From: Diabrotica undecimpunctata | Lineage: Eukaryota > Arthropoda > Insecta > Coleoptera > Chrysomelidae | Assembly: GCF_040954645.1 (NCBI RefSeq) | Contig: NC_092811.1 | Coordinates: 122,099,411-122,163,410, forward strand | DNA: 64,000 nt | Direction: 5' to 3' | Shown: piece by piece, positions 54,780 to 64,000 of the stretch | Position numbering within the stretch: position 1 is the stretch's first letter | How the letters are laid out: each line of letters opens with the position of its first letter | Notes under the pieces: model-generated | What the model was told of the DNA's origin: nothing | What the model saw: only the letters and a program-made list of their open reading frames with translations | The model's database searches: none | Translations under genes and position numbers: made by a program

Positions 54780-57700
54780 ACCTACGTCCTATTTTAGACT
54801 TTATTTTACATCATTCCGAAGGAGATGAACGTCCATATTTGAAAGTTAAAGTCTTAGGAAAGGAAATTTTGGGATTATTGGATTCTGGTGCTTCAAAGAC
54901 CATTGTAGGAAGAACTGGTTGGAAATTTTTACAAAACTTGGGTTTAGAGTTGGATACTTCGAAGAAGATCGTTTGTAGAGTGGCGAATGGTCAGATGTGT
55001 GAATCGTTGGGGGAATGTTTAGTACCTTTCATGGTTAGGGATCGCTTGCGTGTCTTGCCAGTATTAGTTATTTTGGACGTACCGCACATTCTGATTTTAG
55101 GATCTGATTTTTGGCGTGTTATGGGTATCGTTCCAGATTTGAGGCATAACGAATGGTATTTTTCGGACGCTCCAGCAATGGTAGGTTCAGTGGATCATCT
55201 CCGAGGTCAAACTATTTTGACCGATGCAGAGAAGTCGCAATTGGAGGAAGTTATTAATAGAAGTCGTGAACTAATGGGCACTTCTCTTGGTTGTACTGAT
55301 GTCACTGAGCATGTGATTGTTTGTAAATCTGCACCCATAAAACAACGTTACTATCCTGTATCCCCAGTAATCCAAAGCCATATTGATAAAGAGCTAGAAG
55401 ATATGTTGGCGAAAGGAGTAGTGGAGCGATCGAATAGTGCTTGGTCGTCCCCGATTCTCTTGGTGAAAAAAAAGGTTCCAGAAGGTGAAGAACCAAAATG
55501 GAGGTTCTGCGTAGACTATCGAAAGCTTAATGCCGTAACAGAGAGGGATGGCTACCCATTACCGTACATCTCTAATATTTTAAATAAATTAAAGAACGCG
55601 CATTATCTTTCCACCATAGACATTAAGTCGGCGTATTGGCAGGTACCTGTTGCTAAGGCTTCCAGGCCTTATACTGCTTTTACGGTTCCTGGTCGAGGTC
55701 TTTTTCAGTTTTGCAGAATGCCTTTTGGATTACATAATGCCCCGGCTACATGGCAAAGGTTGATAGATCGTGTCCTCGGTCCGGAGTTGGAACCCTATGT
55801 TTTTACTTACTTGGATGACGTGGTCATCGTGACAAAGTCTATTGAAGAACATGTAAGGATCTTAGAGGAAGTCTTTAGACGCTTGAGAGAAGCTAAGTTA
55901 ACCGTTAGCTGGGATAAATGTCAATTTTGTAGACCGGAACTAAAGTATTTGGGTCATGTGGTTGATAGGAATGGACTACATGTTGATGGTGATAAGGTCA
56001 AGGCTATGCTACGTATCCCAACACCCACATCCGTCAAGGAAGTTCGTAGCATCATAGGCACATTTTCCTGGTATCGAAGATTTATTCCTTCCTTTGCGAC
56101 ACTACTAGCTCCAATTACAGCGATATTGAAGAAAGGAAGAAAATTCAATTGGACCCCGAGTTGTGAAGAATCTTTTCAGAAAATAAAAGAATGTCTAGTT
56201 TCTGCTCCGATACTTAATTGTCCTGACTACAATTTGCCTTTTGTTGTCCAATGTGATGCCTCAGGATATGGAGTGGGCGCCGTGTTATTGCAGCCAGGCC
56301 CGGATGGTGACGAAGTAATTAGTTTCCTGAGCAGATCACTAACGCGTCAAGAAAGGAATTTTTCCACGACGGAACGGGAATGTTTAGCTGTGTTATGGGC
56401 AGTCGAAAAACTGCGTCCTTATTTGGAGGGTGTTCCGTTTACGGTCGTGACTGATCACGCATCCCTCGTATGGCTTCAAAATTTGAAGGATCCTACTGGA
56501 AGATTAGCTCGATGGGCGGTAAGATTGCAACAATATGACTTTAAGATTGTGCATCGGAAAGGAAAAGAACATGTTGTCCCCGATTTGTTATCTCGGTCAG
56601 TTCCCGTGCTTGATATGGTTGAAGAGGTTGTACCGCTTCCTAGTGGTGATAGTTGGTATGATAAACTTTGTAGAAAAATCGAGTCTAATCCCTTGAAGTA
56701 TCCTCAGTGGAGAATGTCTGGTGGCAAACTTTATAAATACATCCGTCCCAGTTATGGATTTTTGGTCGAGGAAGCGGACAATTGGAAGGAAGTCGTTCCT
56801 AAGGGTCAACGATTGGAAGTGCTGAAGTTGTGTCATGATAGTCCTTTAGCAGGTCATATGGGGATCCTGAAAACTTATAAGCGTATTAACGAGAAGTATT
56901 TTTGGCCGAAACTGCGGAGTGATGTGTCTCGTTACGTTGGACGTTGCTCACTGTGTGCCATGCATAAGGTGGAACAAGGTAAGCCCAAAGGCTTTATGAC
57001 TCCTCAACCTAAAGCTACTCAACCATGGGAGATAGTAGCAACCGATCTTATGGGACCTTTCCCAAGATCAACTCAAGGCTATAAGTTTATCTTAGTGGTA
57101 ATGGATGTGTTTAGTAAATTTTCTTTGGTATTTCCGTTGCGATCCTCAAAAGCCGTGCATGTCGTTAAGAAAATAGAAGAAGAAGTTTTCCTCGTATTTG
57201 GAGTTCCACGTCTGTTACTATGTGATAATGGTGTCCAGTATACTTCGGGTATTTTCAAGAAAATGATGGAAACCTATGGTGTCTCAGTTCGTTATAATGC
57301 GTTGTATCATCCACAGTGCAATCCATCTGAACGCTATAACCGAACCCTTAAAACAATGATGGCAACTTATATAGCTGACAACCATAAGAAGTGGGATGAA
57401 AATTTGGCCAAACTAGCATGTGCTACGCGCACTGCATACCACGAGTCGACTGGTCAAGATCCCTACTTCATAAATTTCGGTCGGAAGATGGTAGTGGATG
57501 GACGAGATTTTTCCCGAAAGGACAAACTCGGAGACCCGGAGGACGAAGTAGCTAAAATGGGATATAATCGATCGCGTGGACTCCAGGAATTATTTGTTGA
57601 TGTTAGAAAACGTTTAGATAAAGCTTCGGCTAAGTGTGAGAAGACCTATAATCTACGGAGACGTCCAGAGGAATTTCAGCCCCATCAGTCAGTATGGCGG

Positions 57701-57898
57701 AGAAATTTTGTGTTGTCAGATGCCGCTAAATATTTCACGAAAAAGTTAGCTCCTAGATGGATAGGACCCTACTTCGTGAAGAAGAAAGTTTCCCCCTGGA
57801 CATATAGTTTAGAGGATGAAAATGGCAAGGATCAAGGTATTTGGAATATTAAGGATTTAAGGATTAGTAACCCGACTGGTGATCCCGATAGGATTTAG
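54719..57898 (+). CDS. Gypsy pol polyprotein (protease, RT, RNase H, integrase)
   Basis: No Met start is needed: the frame is open from 54716 and is entered by -1 frameshift from gag. Domains: aspartic protease LLDSGASKTIVG near 54875; reverse transcriptase with WRFCVDYRKLNAVT, FCRMPFGLHNAPATWQ and the YLDDVV active site near 55810; RNase H with VVQCDASGYGVGAVL near 56245 and TVVTDHASLVWL; integrase zinc-binding part with CHDSPLAGHMG, YFWP and CSLCAMHK; catalytic core with ATDLMGPF near 57040, LLCDNGVQYTS near 57217 and HPQCNPSERYNRTLK near 57310 (34 residues between the last D and E, as in other elements with NPxER); and a C-terminal GPY/F-like module RWIGPYFVKKK. No stop or missing catalytic residue. 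It supplies all enzymes for reverse transcription and integration. Confidence 0.94.
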   Translation, partial: GKRKEAHLTGRRGVADVDSTNLRPILDFILHHSEGDERPYLKVKVLGKEILGLLDSGASKTIVGRTGWKFLQNLGLELDTSKKIVCRVANGQMCESLGECLVPFMVRDRLRVLPVLVILDVPHILILGSDFWRVMGIVPDLRHNEWYFSDAPAMVGSVDHLRGQTILTDAEKSQLEEVINRSRELMGTSLGCTDVTEHVIVCKSAPIKQRYYPVSPVIQSHIDKELEDMLAKGVVERSNSAWSSPILLVKKKVPEGEEPKWRFCVDYRKLNAVTERDGYPLPYISNILNKLKNAHYLSTIDIKSAYWQVPVAKASRPYTAFTVPGRGLFQFCRMPFGLHNAPATWQRLIDRVLGPELEPYVFTYLDDVVIVTKSIEEHVRILEEVFRRLREAKLTVSWDKCQFCRPELKYLGHVVDRNGLHVDGDKVKAMLRIPTPTSVKEVRSIIGTFSWYRRFIPSFATLLAPITAILKKGRKFNWTPSCEESFQKIKECLVSAPILNCPDYNLPFVVQCDASGYGVGAVLLQPGPDGDEVISFLSRSLTRQERNFSTTERECLAVLWAVEKLRPYLEGVPFTVVTDHASLVWLQNLKDPTGRLARWAVRLQQYDFKIVHRKGKEHVVPDLLSRSVPVLDMVEEVVPLPSGDSWYDKLCRKIESNPLKYPQWRMSGGKLYKYIRPSYGFLVEEADNWKEVVPKGQRLEVLKLCHDSPLAGHMGILKTYKRINEKYFWPKLRSDVSRYVGRCSLCAMHKVEQGKPKGFMTPQPKATQPWEIVATDLMGPFPRSTQGYKFILVVMDVFSKFSLVFPLRSSKAVHVVKKIEEEVFLVFGVPRLLLCDNGVQYTSGIFKKMMETYGVSVRYNALYHPQCNPSERYNRTLKTMMATYIADNHKKWDENLAKLACATRTAYHESTGQDPYFINFGRKMVVDGRDFSRKDKLGDPEDEVAKMGYNRSRGLQELFVDVRKRLDKASAKCEKTYNLRRRPEEFQPHQSVWRRNFVLSDAAKYFTKKLAPRWIGPYFVKKKVSPWTYSLEDENGKDQGIWNIKDLRISNPTGDPDRI

Positions 57899-58808
57899 GT
57901 CGGAGTAGAACGGACTAGCAAAGTTTTGTCTAGTCTAAGTAAATTCTTCTGAAATTGGTTGTATTTATTTTTTTTTGTTGTGTCCGTGAAGGATGACTGA
58001 GTGTTGGCTATGATCGGTTCTTAGGATGTATTTGGATGGTCAACCGATTCGTTTTTTTTTTGTGTTAGGTAGCCAATACGAAGTCGTAGGGTTGCGGTAG
58101 CCTTAATTTCTTTTGATTTATGGAATTGAATGTCACTTAGGTTTGGTCAGAAATATGTTGTCTTCGATGATATGGCGTTGGGATTTGTTTTGATGTTAGT
58201 AAGCCATTCTATTTAATTGGGATTTTTTCGAAGCCACATAATTATGTTTTGGTGAATCTTGTTGGATAATAGCTTAGTTTTGGATGATTCACTAAATTTC
58301 GTTGTATACGGATTTAAATTCTGAAAGACCTATCTCATTTTTATTTTAATGAACAATTGGAATTACACTACTGTTTCGGTAGATGTTTCTCGCAGTATCA
58401 GTAAGAGTCGAGTGGTGGAGAGTTTCTTATGGACTCATGTTATGCGAGGTATAGTGAAGTACTAGCGATGCCCCAGAGCTGGGAGGTCGCGAATAAGGGC
58501 AACATCCAGTAACCGACCAAATCAGTGTTGTCAGATTGACGTTGGAATTTGAAACTATTCTACTTGATCTCATACGATGAGAGATGACTGTTGTGTGGAA
58601 GTGGAGTAAGTGTTGTAAGTAAGTTGTTGCTTTGTGCGTGTGGTTTGAGGTTGGTATGTCTTTCGTTGTCCAAGTACTTGCGCATGGTGAAGACGGTGTG
58701 GATGATGATTGTGTGGATTGTGTGGACTTCGCTCAGAGTTTAGGTAGTGTGTCGCTAGCGCGAGGGAAAATTTTCTTCGTCTAGTTTTTCCTCGTAAATT
58801 TTCCTCTG
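57899..58808 (+). other. Gypsy 3' untranslated region, no env
   Basis: About 910 bp with stops in all frames. Nothing resembles an envelope gene. G- and T-rich in places. Confidence 0.7.
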
Positions 58809-58822
58809 GGAAAGGGAGGTGT
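58809..58822 (+). promoter_or_regulatory. Gypsy polypurine tract
   Basis: GGGAAAGGGAGGTGT lies directly before the 3' LTR and would prime plus-strand synthesis. Confidence 0.85.
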
Positions 58823-60769
58823 TGTTACGTTCCAAATTTAAAGTAGAAAGTCCCACCTCTATTTTATCAAAATTTAAATAATTCAGGACGTGTAAGAGCG
58901 GTTGCCTATAATATATTATAAGCAAGGTGGCGAAAATAAAATTAGTAATTTTCAAATAGGGGTAATGTCTGGCAAATTGTGCTGAAGTTAAGGGAACACG
59001 TCCTCTTTTTTGTGAAGAAACTAATTTAGATCGTTCTTTCTAGAGTTATCTTGGAAGAATTGGGATCATAAAATTGAAATTTTTGAATCTCGGTACTATT
59101 CGGTGACCTCCGTGTGTCAAGTTGTCAAGTGTTCGGAAAGACGACGGAAAGAAAGTGATTCCAGGTTTGAGAGTGTTACTGAAAGGTTGGGCTAGATTAA
59201 AAACGGCATTTTTGTTTTTTTGCTTTTGCTGCTGTTCCATGTGGGATCTGGACTAGTCCGAACCGTGTGGATATTCAAGGGGATTTGCTGCCTTCGTGGA
59301 AGGGTTTTTTTTTGGAATATCCACAATTTCGCTAAAAAAAAGCGGATCTACAGTACACGTGAATACCGGGAGTCGTATTTAGATCAAGAAATTAGCCTTA
59401 ATCACGAGTCCAAATAGCCGGCTACGCTTCGGTCCAATTTGGGATATTTCAAACCCCTAATCTGGCTAAGAAGGGTGAGTGTTAGAACATTTCGTTTTTA
59501 ATTAATTAAAAAGTTGTAGTTATTTTTTTATCCCATCTCTAAAAAGCTATTCACATTTTTATCAGTTTTCATACATTCAAGTTCGGAGACAAGTTTTTTT
59601 TTGTATTGCTCCATTATCGCCAAAAGGCAGATAAACAAAGTGTTAAAATCAATATATTTATTTCCAAATAATTATTTTAGACACAGATGGTAATTAATGT
59701 TTTCTTGCTTCAGGGTTGGTTGGTTGGTTTGTTTGTTTTTTTCTGCTTCTTCTTCTTCGTATTTTTCCATCTGGCTGTAATTTTCAACTTTTCAACATTG
59801 TCACACAAGTCTATGTACATCGGCAATCGTATGGGATTTTGGATTGAAGACACGCTGAACTATAACTGGAATTCCACGCGGTGAAGTATATGAATATTCG
59901 AGGTATGGATCGATAATTAATTTTCAACGGAAGATTTAAGCGCCGTCTAATTTGGTTTGCGAAATACAATAGTTTTTTTAAAAGATTATTTGCTGTTAGT
60001 TTTTATTTTCATATTTACAAATACTTTACAGATTTTTTTTTAAAGATAATTTGCGGTTTATTTTATTAATTCAATATTTACACATACCTATTTTAATTTT
60101 GTAAACTGCGTCTAAGGGGGGGTTATATATTTGAGATTTATTTTTTTTATATTATTTTCTGCGCACGCACTTGAGCTCACGTGGTGTCCTATTTGCGTTA
60201 ATTATTTTTTTTGGTTGGTATTGAACCGCACACCCCTTAGCGTCCGGTACTTTTGATACGTCTTACCTTTCATTTTGTTCTGTTAAATAGAAATAACTTA
60301 TGAATTTTTGTTAGGCAAGTAGAAGCCGCATTTTTATATTATTTTTTTATTAAGCCTATGGTAAAGTTAAATAATATTGTAATATGTAGTATGTATGTAT
60401 TTATTTTCAACTATTTTGGGAATCTATTTATTAAAATTGACTAAATTCTAATCTGACAATTTCATTTATTTTTTTTATTTATTCAGGTTGTATACTGTTA
60501 CTTAGTATTTTAGTAGTAAACCTATTGGTAAGTTGGTGGTTTATTGAATAGCAACGTAGGGAAGGCTGTGGGCCAATTTACCTGGCGCCCCTGATATAAC
60601 TTCGGATTTTTTTGTTTTGTGGACCGCACGACCATCTCCACTGTTTTGTCTAGCCGCGAGCCATTCCCAGACTGTCACCGTATAGTACTTTTCTTTCCGG
60701 GTGTACGTCTGATTTATATTTGGTACATTTTGTAATTTTTTTTATATAGATTCGGTTTTGTACGCCACA
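58823..60769 (+). repeat. Gypsy 3' LTR (1947 bp)
   Basis: The same sequence as the 5' LTR except for two extra T in a run near 59305. Confidence 0.95.
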
Positions 60770-60773
60770 CGTT
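60770..60773. repeat. Gypsy target-site duplication, right
   Basis: CGTT, matching 50752-50755. Confidence 0.8.
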
Positions 60774-62200
60774 GTAATTAGAACAACATTTAAGAGCCAA
60801 TAAAAACGTGTTAATTACAATACCTACTTTTATGTAATGCTTTTAATTGATTTGTGAGACATATGACAAACGTTACTGTAAACAAAATAAAATATGTGGG
60901 TATGCTAGAATAAGTAATAAGAGTTTTATACGAACGACTTACTATGCAGTATCCATTTTATTTGAAATCCAACCCACACTTATTTAAAATCATCACTATC
61001 AATCGATACTTATGATACTTGTAGATACTTGTACAGGATTGGACCAATATTTTTTAAGTTAAAAATAAATGTGGGAATTAACAATTAAATAATGAAACCA
61101 GAATGAGACTAATTGTCTGTTTTCTCAGTATCTATCCTATACATTTTTGCGCGATCACTATTTAAATAACATACAGACTATTCAATTACTTCTACAATTT
61201 AATCGCAGATGTTTGTCTGTATGACTGACTGATTCTATAAAAAGTTGCTTTTTAAAATGCTAAAAATTAAATGCTTTTTAATATATTTGGTCTAATTCAA
61301 ATGGGCTTTGCGTTGTATTTTTTTTTTTAATTTTTTTTATACATATTGATACACTGGGCACAATTATGATTCGGAAAACCGAACACCCAGATTTTTCCTA
61401 AAAACTGGCGTTTAAACAAGTTTATGATATTTCTAATTGAGTATTTATATATAATATATAATAATAAAAAAAAATTTAAAAGTAAAATCAATTAGAAATT
61501 CAGAGTATAACCATATCGTTAAATACCACTGTTACTAAGTCAATAACATATTGAGGATACATCATTGATATTTTTAAAAAGCATACATATAAAATCAGAG
61601 GTGTTTGTTGAGAGTACACTATATGTAAGACCAAATATTTACGATGTCGGGATAGTATTATTTTAGGGAGTTTTTTTCCTGGTTTTTTCCTTATGATTTA
61701 CTATGGAATCACTAACAGCAGAATTTTACTATCAATATTGCATGTGGTTGTCTTTTTAAAGACAAATCAGGTGCTATAATTTTTCTCACGGATATTCTCA
61801 AGTTAAAGTTGATTTCATGTAATCGAATGAACTATCTTACAATAAAGTCGTCCCAGGAACGCAACTCAGCAATATTGGCAATATCATTTTAAATTCGCCT
61901 ACTTTAAAATGTATAAGTCCGAATTGTCAATATAAATGAGGCAGATAAAATTCAATTATTAGAATAATTTTTCACCAAGTAACAAAAAAAAATCTCTTTA
62001 ATTTATTAATGTTTTTAAAAACGATTCCCGAAGTAGAAATCGAAACTTCAAAAATAAACTTATTTTAAACTTAAATTGTGGCTTATTCTAAATAAAAATA
62101 GTAATTGTTACAGAAAAAATCCCTTCATGTCATTGTTTCATTAATATTAAATGTTTGATTATGTTTTATAATGATCCAATATGTTTAATTTATTATTAAG
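60774..62200. other. Non-coding interval with one dispersed module
   Basis: No gene recognised. A short inverted ATTTCTAATTGA/TCAATTAGAAAT pair lies near 61428 and 61488. The dispersed module is at 62015-62105. Confidence 0.45.
62015..62105. repeat. Dispersed 110-bp module, copy 4
   Basis: Contains AAAACGATTCCCGAAGTAGA, AAATAAACTTATTTTAAACT and AATTGTGGCTTATTC. The same order of blocks as in copies 1-3. Confidence 0.75.
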
Positions 62201-62208
62201 TTAATTAC

Positions 62209-62332
62209 CTGGAAAATTAGCTACACGTTCTTCTACTTTTTTCGGATCTACTAAAAGTCTATCTGAATTGGCTTCTACGGTAGTAAACTTAAAGATTTCA
62301 AAAATATGAATGTGTTGCTTTTGTGAGTCCAT
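62209..62332 (-). CDS. Possible first coding exon of an unknown gene
   Basis: Minus strand: ATG at 62332, then 41 codons reading MDSQKQHIHIFEIFKFTTVE and DRLLVDPKKVEERVANFP, ending CCAG directly before GTAATT at 62208, a good splice donor. The sequence looks like real protein, with charged and hydrophobic residues in a balanced pattern, unlike the AT-rich DNA around it. No family recognised. 50-130 bp upstream (62390-62460) lies CCTGAAGATGC...AAAGCGAAACCGGTC, a type of sequence often found in insect repeats, so it could also belong to a mobile element. Confidence 0.35.
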
Positions 62333-62335
62333 TTC

Positions 62336-63590
62336 AAAAGGTAAAAGAAATAATAAATTAGACTTACTCACAATCAATTTAATTTAACTGTCCAGACGAC
62401 CGGTTTCGCTTTCTACAATATGCAAAGCATCTTCAGGTCTCGATACAAAGTTAAATAAATGCTGAAATAATAAACCCAAATTAGGGTGTTGTCTAATAAA
62501 GATAAACAAAGATAGATGATATAAATTACAGTAATTATGCCAATATTACATGTCTGTGGTTTTTCAAAATGAATAAAAGACCCACAAATTGATAAAATAG
62601 TCTATTAAATTGTAATAAATAATAAATAAACAAATAAATAAAACATTACTTACATGCCGGTACTCTATTAATAATTGATGGTTGAAAGAACATGGTTCAA
62701 ACTATCCTGTATTGTTGATTGGAGAACTTAAGTCTGCTATTGTAATTGTTTGACAGTAAACGGGAAAGTTCTTGAGGAGACAGATTTTATCCAATGAAGT
62801 AGAGATAGGTGTAATGTGATTGTTTGTGAGATGAAAGTAATGTTCCATACCATTGAGTTATTTAAAAGTTATTTATATTTATTCTAGAGATATATTTATG
62901 AAATGTGTGTTATTTATTGAGATTTTATTTAATGAAGGTGACAGTTGTAAGACAATGAATGAGATTAGATGTACAAATAGTGTGGGTGTGCAATTCTTTC
63001 AACTTGTAATTATCAAATTTCTTTGATAAAGTTCTATTGAAATATATGGCAAATGATTGTAAAGTCAAGTATTTAAAGTTAAAATTAAGGACAATTTAAG
63101 ACACACAGAAAACACTTAAAAGGGGGACGAAACAAACATTAAATTTAAAAAAGGGGGAAGGACTTGAGTCAATGAGTTTTTATGTTATCTGTTAGATTTT
63201 AGAGGTAAATTTGTCAAATGTAGGTTAAAGTATGACAGTTCTTCTTCTATTTTTAAATACTGTAAGTTAAGTTATCCAGTTTTATGAAATAAGCTGATAT
63301 TAACGAATGTCTCTAAAATTTTTTCAAATTTTAGATATCAAAGTTAGTTGATGTGTTTAATATTGGCATACTTTAACAAACAAACAAATATTGGCATACT
63401 TTGTGCATTTAGATGCAATAATACATTACGTTAAAGAAGCTAAAATCGATATTTAACCTTATAAGCACCTAATATGTACCTATATGTGTATGAATAAAAA
63501 TAAATCATGTGGCTAATAGACTATGTCTAAGGCCATCCCTTTCCTCTACACACATACACACAATGTCAGTTTTGATAAATACGGTTTAAG
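62336..63590. other. Non-coding interval
   Basis: AT-rich, no gene supported. Contains ATATTGGCATACTTT twice (63360 and 63388) and an AC-rich run near 63548. Confidence 0.4.
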
Positions 63591-63999
63591 ATGTCGTACA
63601 AACTTCATATTTGTCAAAGTATTTATCGTTTAGTTCGACATGTACCAAAACGCGATATTGTAAGAATTTTTAGTGCTCAAAATATTTCTGTGTAAACGAT
63701 TTTAAAGAGTGCGAAAATGGTATACCATGCCTTAATTCCTCCAACAGTGGAAGACCAAGAGTTTTAACTCCTGCTCGGGAACAGAGATTAATTCAGAGTA
63801 TGGAGAACCAATTAGGAAAGTCTTTGCGAAATGTTGGCCGAAGATATAATGTTTCACGAATGACTGTAAGTGGAACAATTTCTAGAAATAATTAAAACGA
63901 TATAAAAGAAAAAAAAACTCTTAAGTACACACCAGCCAGTTAGAAAAAATTCCTAGATGTTCCCGTGCATTCACACGTATTCATTTTCCCGGTAAAATT
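63591..63999 (+). pseudogene. Tc1/mariner-superfamily transposase, N-terminal part, runs off window
   Basis: Start MSYKLHICQSIYRLVRHVPK, then RDIVRIFSAQNISV with a stop after it, and after a frame break CLNSSNSGRPRVLTPAREQR, LGKSLRNVGRRYNVSRMTVS. These are two helix-turn-helix DNA-binding segments joined by a GRPRxL hook, the layout of Tc1/mariner-type transposases. Downstream PKYTPAQLE-like sequence is shifted again. The catalytic domain lies beyond the window. It has several breaks and is a pseudogene. Confidence 0.65.
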
Positions 64000-64000
64000 C

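Larger units (their letters stand above)
50756..60769 (+). mobile_element. Complete Gypsy-type LTR retrotransposon, 10.0 kb, young
   Basis: LTRs of 1945 and 1947 bp flank a primer site, gag, pol in the -1 frame, and a purine tract. A 4-bp duplication (CGTT) marks the insertion. The LTRs appear identical apart from a T-run of seven versus nine. All catalytic motifs in pol are intact. The features together indicate an autonomous, possibly active copy. No envelope-like gene is present in the 924 bp between pol and the 3' LTR. Confidence 0.95.

Noticed and set aside
57899..58822. Possible env gene after Gypsy pol
   Set aside because: Stops in all frames and no signal peptide or membrane pattern.

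Overview
This window is repeat-packed nuclear DNA from an animal, most likely an insect (possibly a beetle, but the sequence alone does not prove the order). It is AT-rich, has spliced coding exons with GT/AG borders, and holds nearly every class of insect mobile element: BEL/Pao, Gypsy, Copia, several non-LTR retrotransposons (LINEs), piggyBac, hAT, mariner, Tigger/pogo, IS630-type, MITEs and a large foldback. I found no rRNA, tRNA, CRISPR or bacterial-type operon.

One host gene is visible, on the + strand. Two exons (ending at 33218, and 44841-44924) join in phase and encode the N-terminus of a Rap guanine-nucleotide exchange factor of the PDZ-GEF family (Drosophila Gef26/dizzy, vertebrate RAPGEF2/6). 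The 11.6-kb intron between them is filled with LINE fragments, a Cys-rich DNA-transposon remnant, Tigger, mariner and an R1-like LINE. Later exons are not in the window.

Layout. 1-6793: nearly complete BEL/Pao element with an intact 1790-codon gag-pol, inserted in the reverse transcriptase of a minus-strand LINE (6794-7860). 8337-10968: piggyBac transposase split by a second LINE. 11946-13454: GC-rich 190-bp repeats. 14393-15953: LINE reverse transcriptase. 16216-16783: minisatellite and hairpin MITE. 18550-20461: Tc1/mariner-type element with about 100-bp inverted ends. 20500-22310: tandem repeats and scraps of LINE, hAT and mariner. 22512-29501: a giant foldback element with two arms of about 2 kb and a 9-bp target duplication; a 739-bp insertion sits in its left arm and a Copia element (itself hit by a 377-bp insertion) in its right arm. 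30176-30660: SWIM-domain remnant. 32723-44924: the PDZ-GEF exons and intron. 45925-50640: Jockey scrap, two IS630-type transposase pseudogenes, mariner scrap. 50756-60769: a complete, very young Gypsy element with 1.95-kb LTRs, gag, and pol reached through an apparent -1 frameshift signal. 60774-64000: mostly non-coding, with a dispersed 110-bp module, a possible minus-strand exon and the start of another transposase.

The two items most worth follow-up are the foldback element, whose structure is clear only once the later insertions are subtracted, and the Gypsy gag-pol junction, which carries a canonical slippery heptamer followed by a well-formed H-type pseudoknot.
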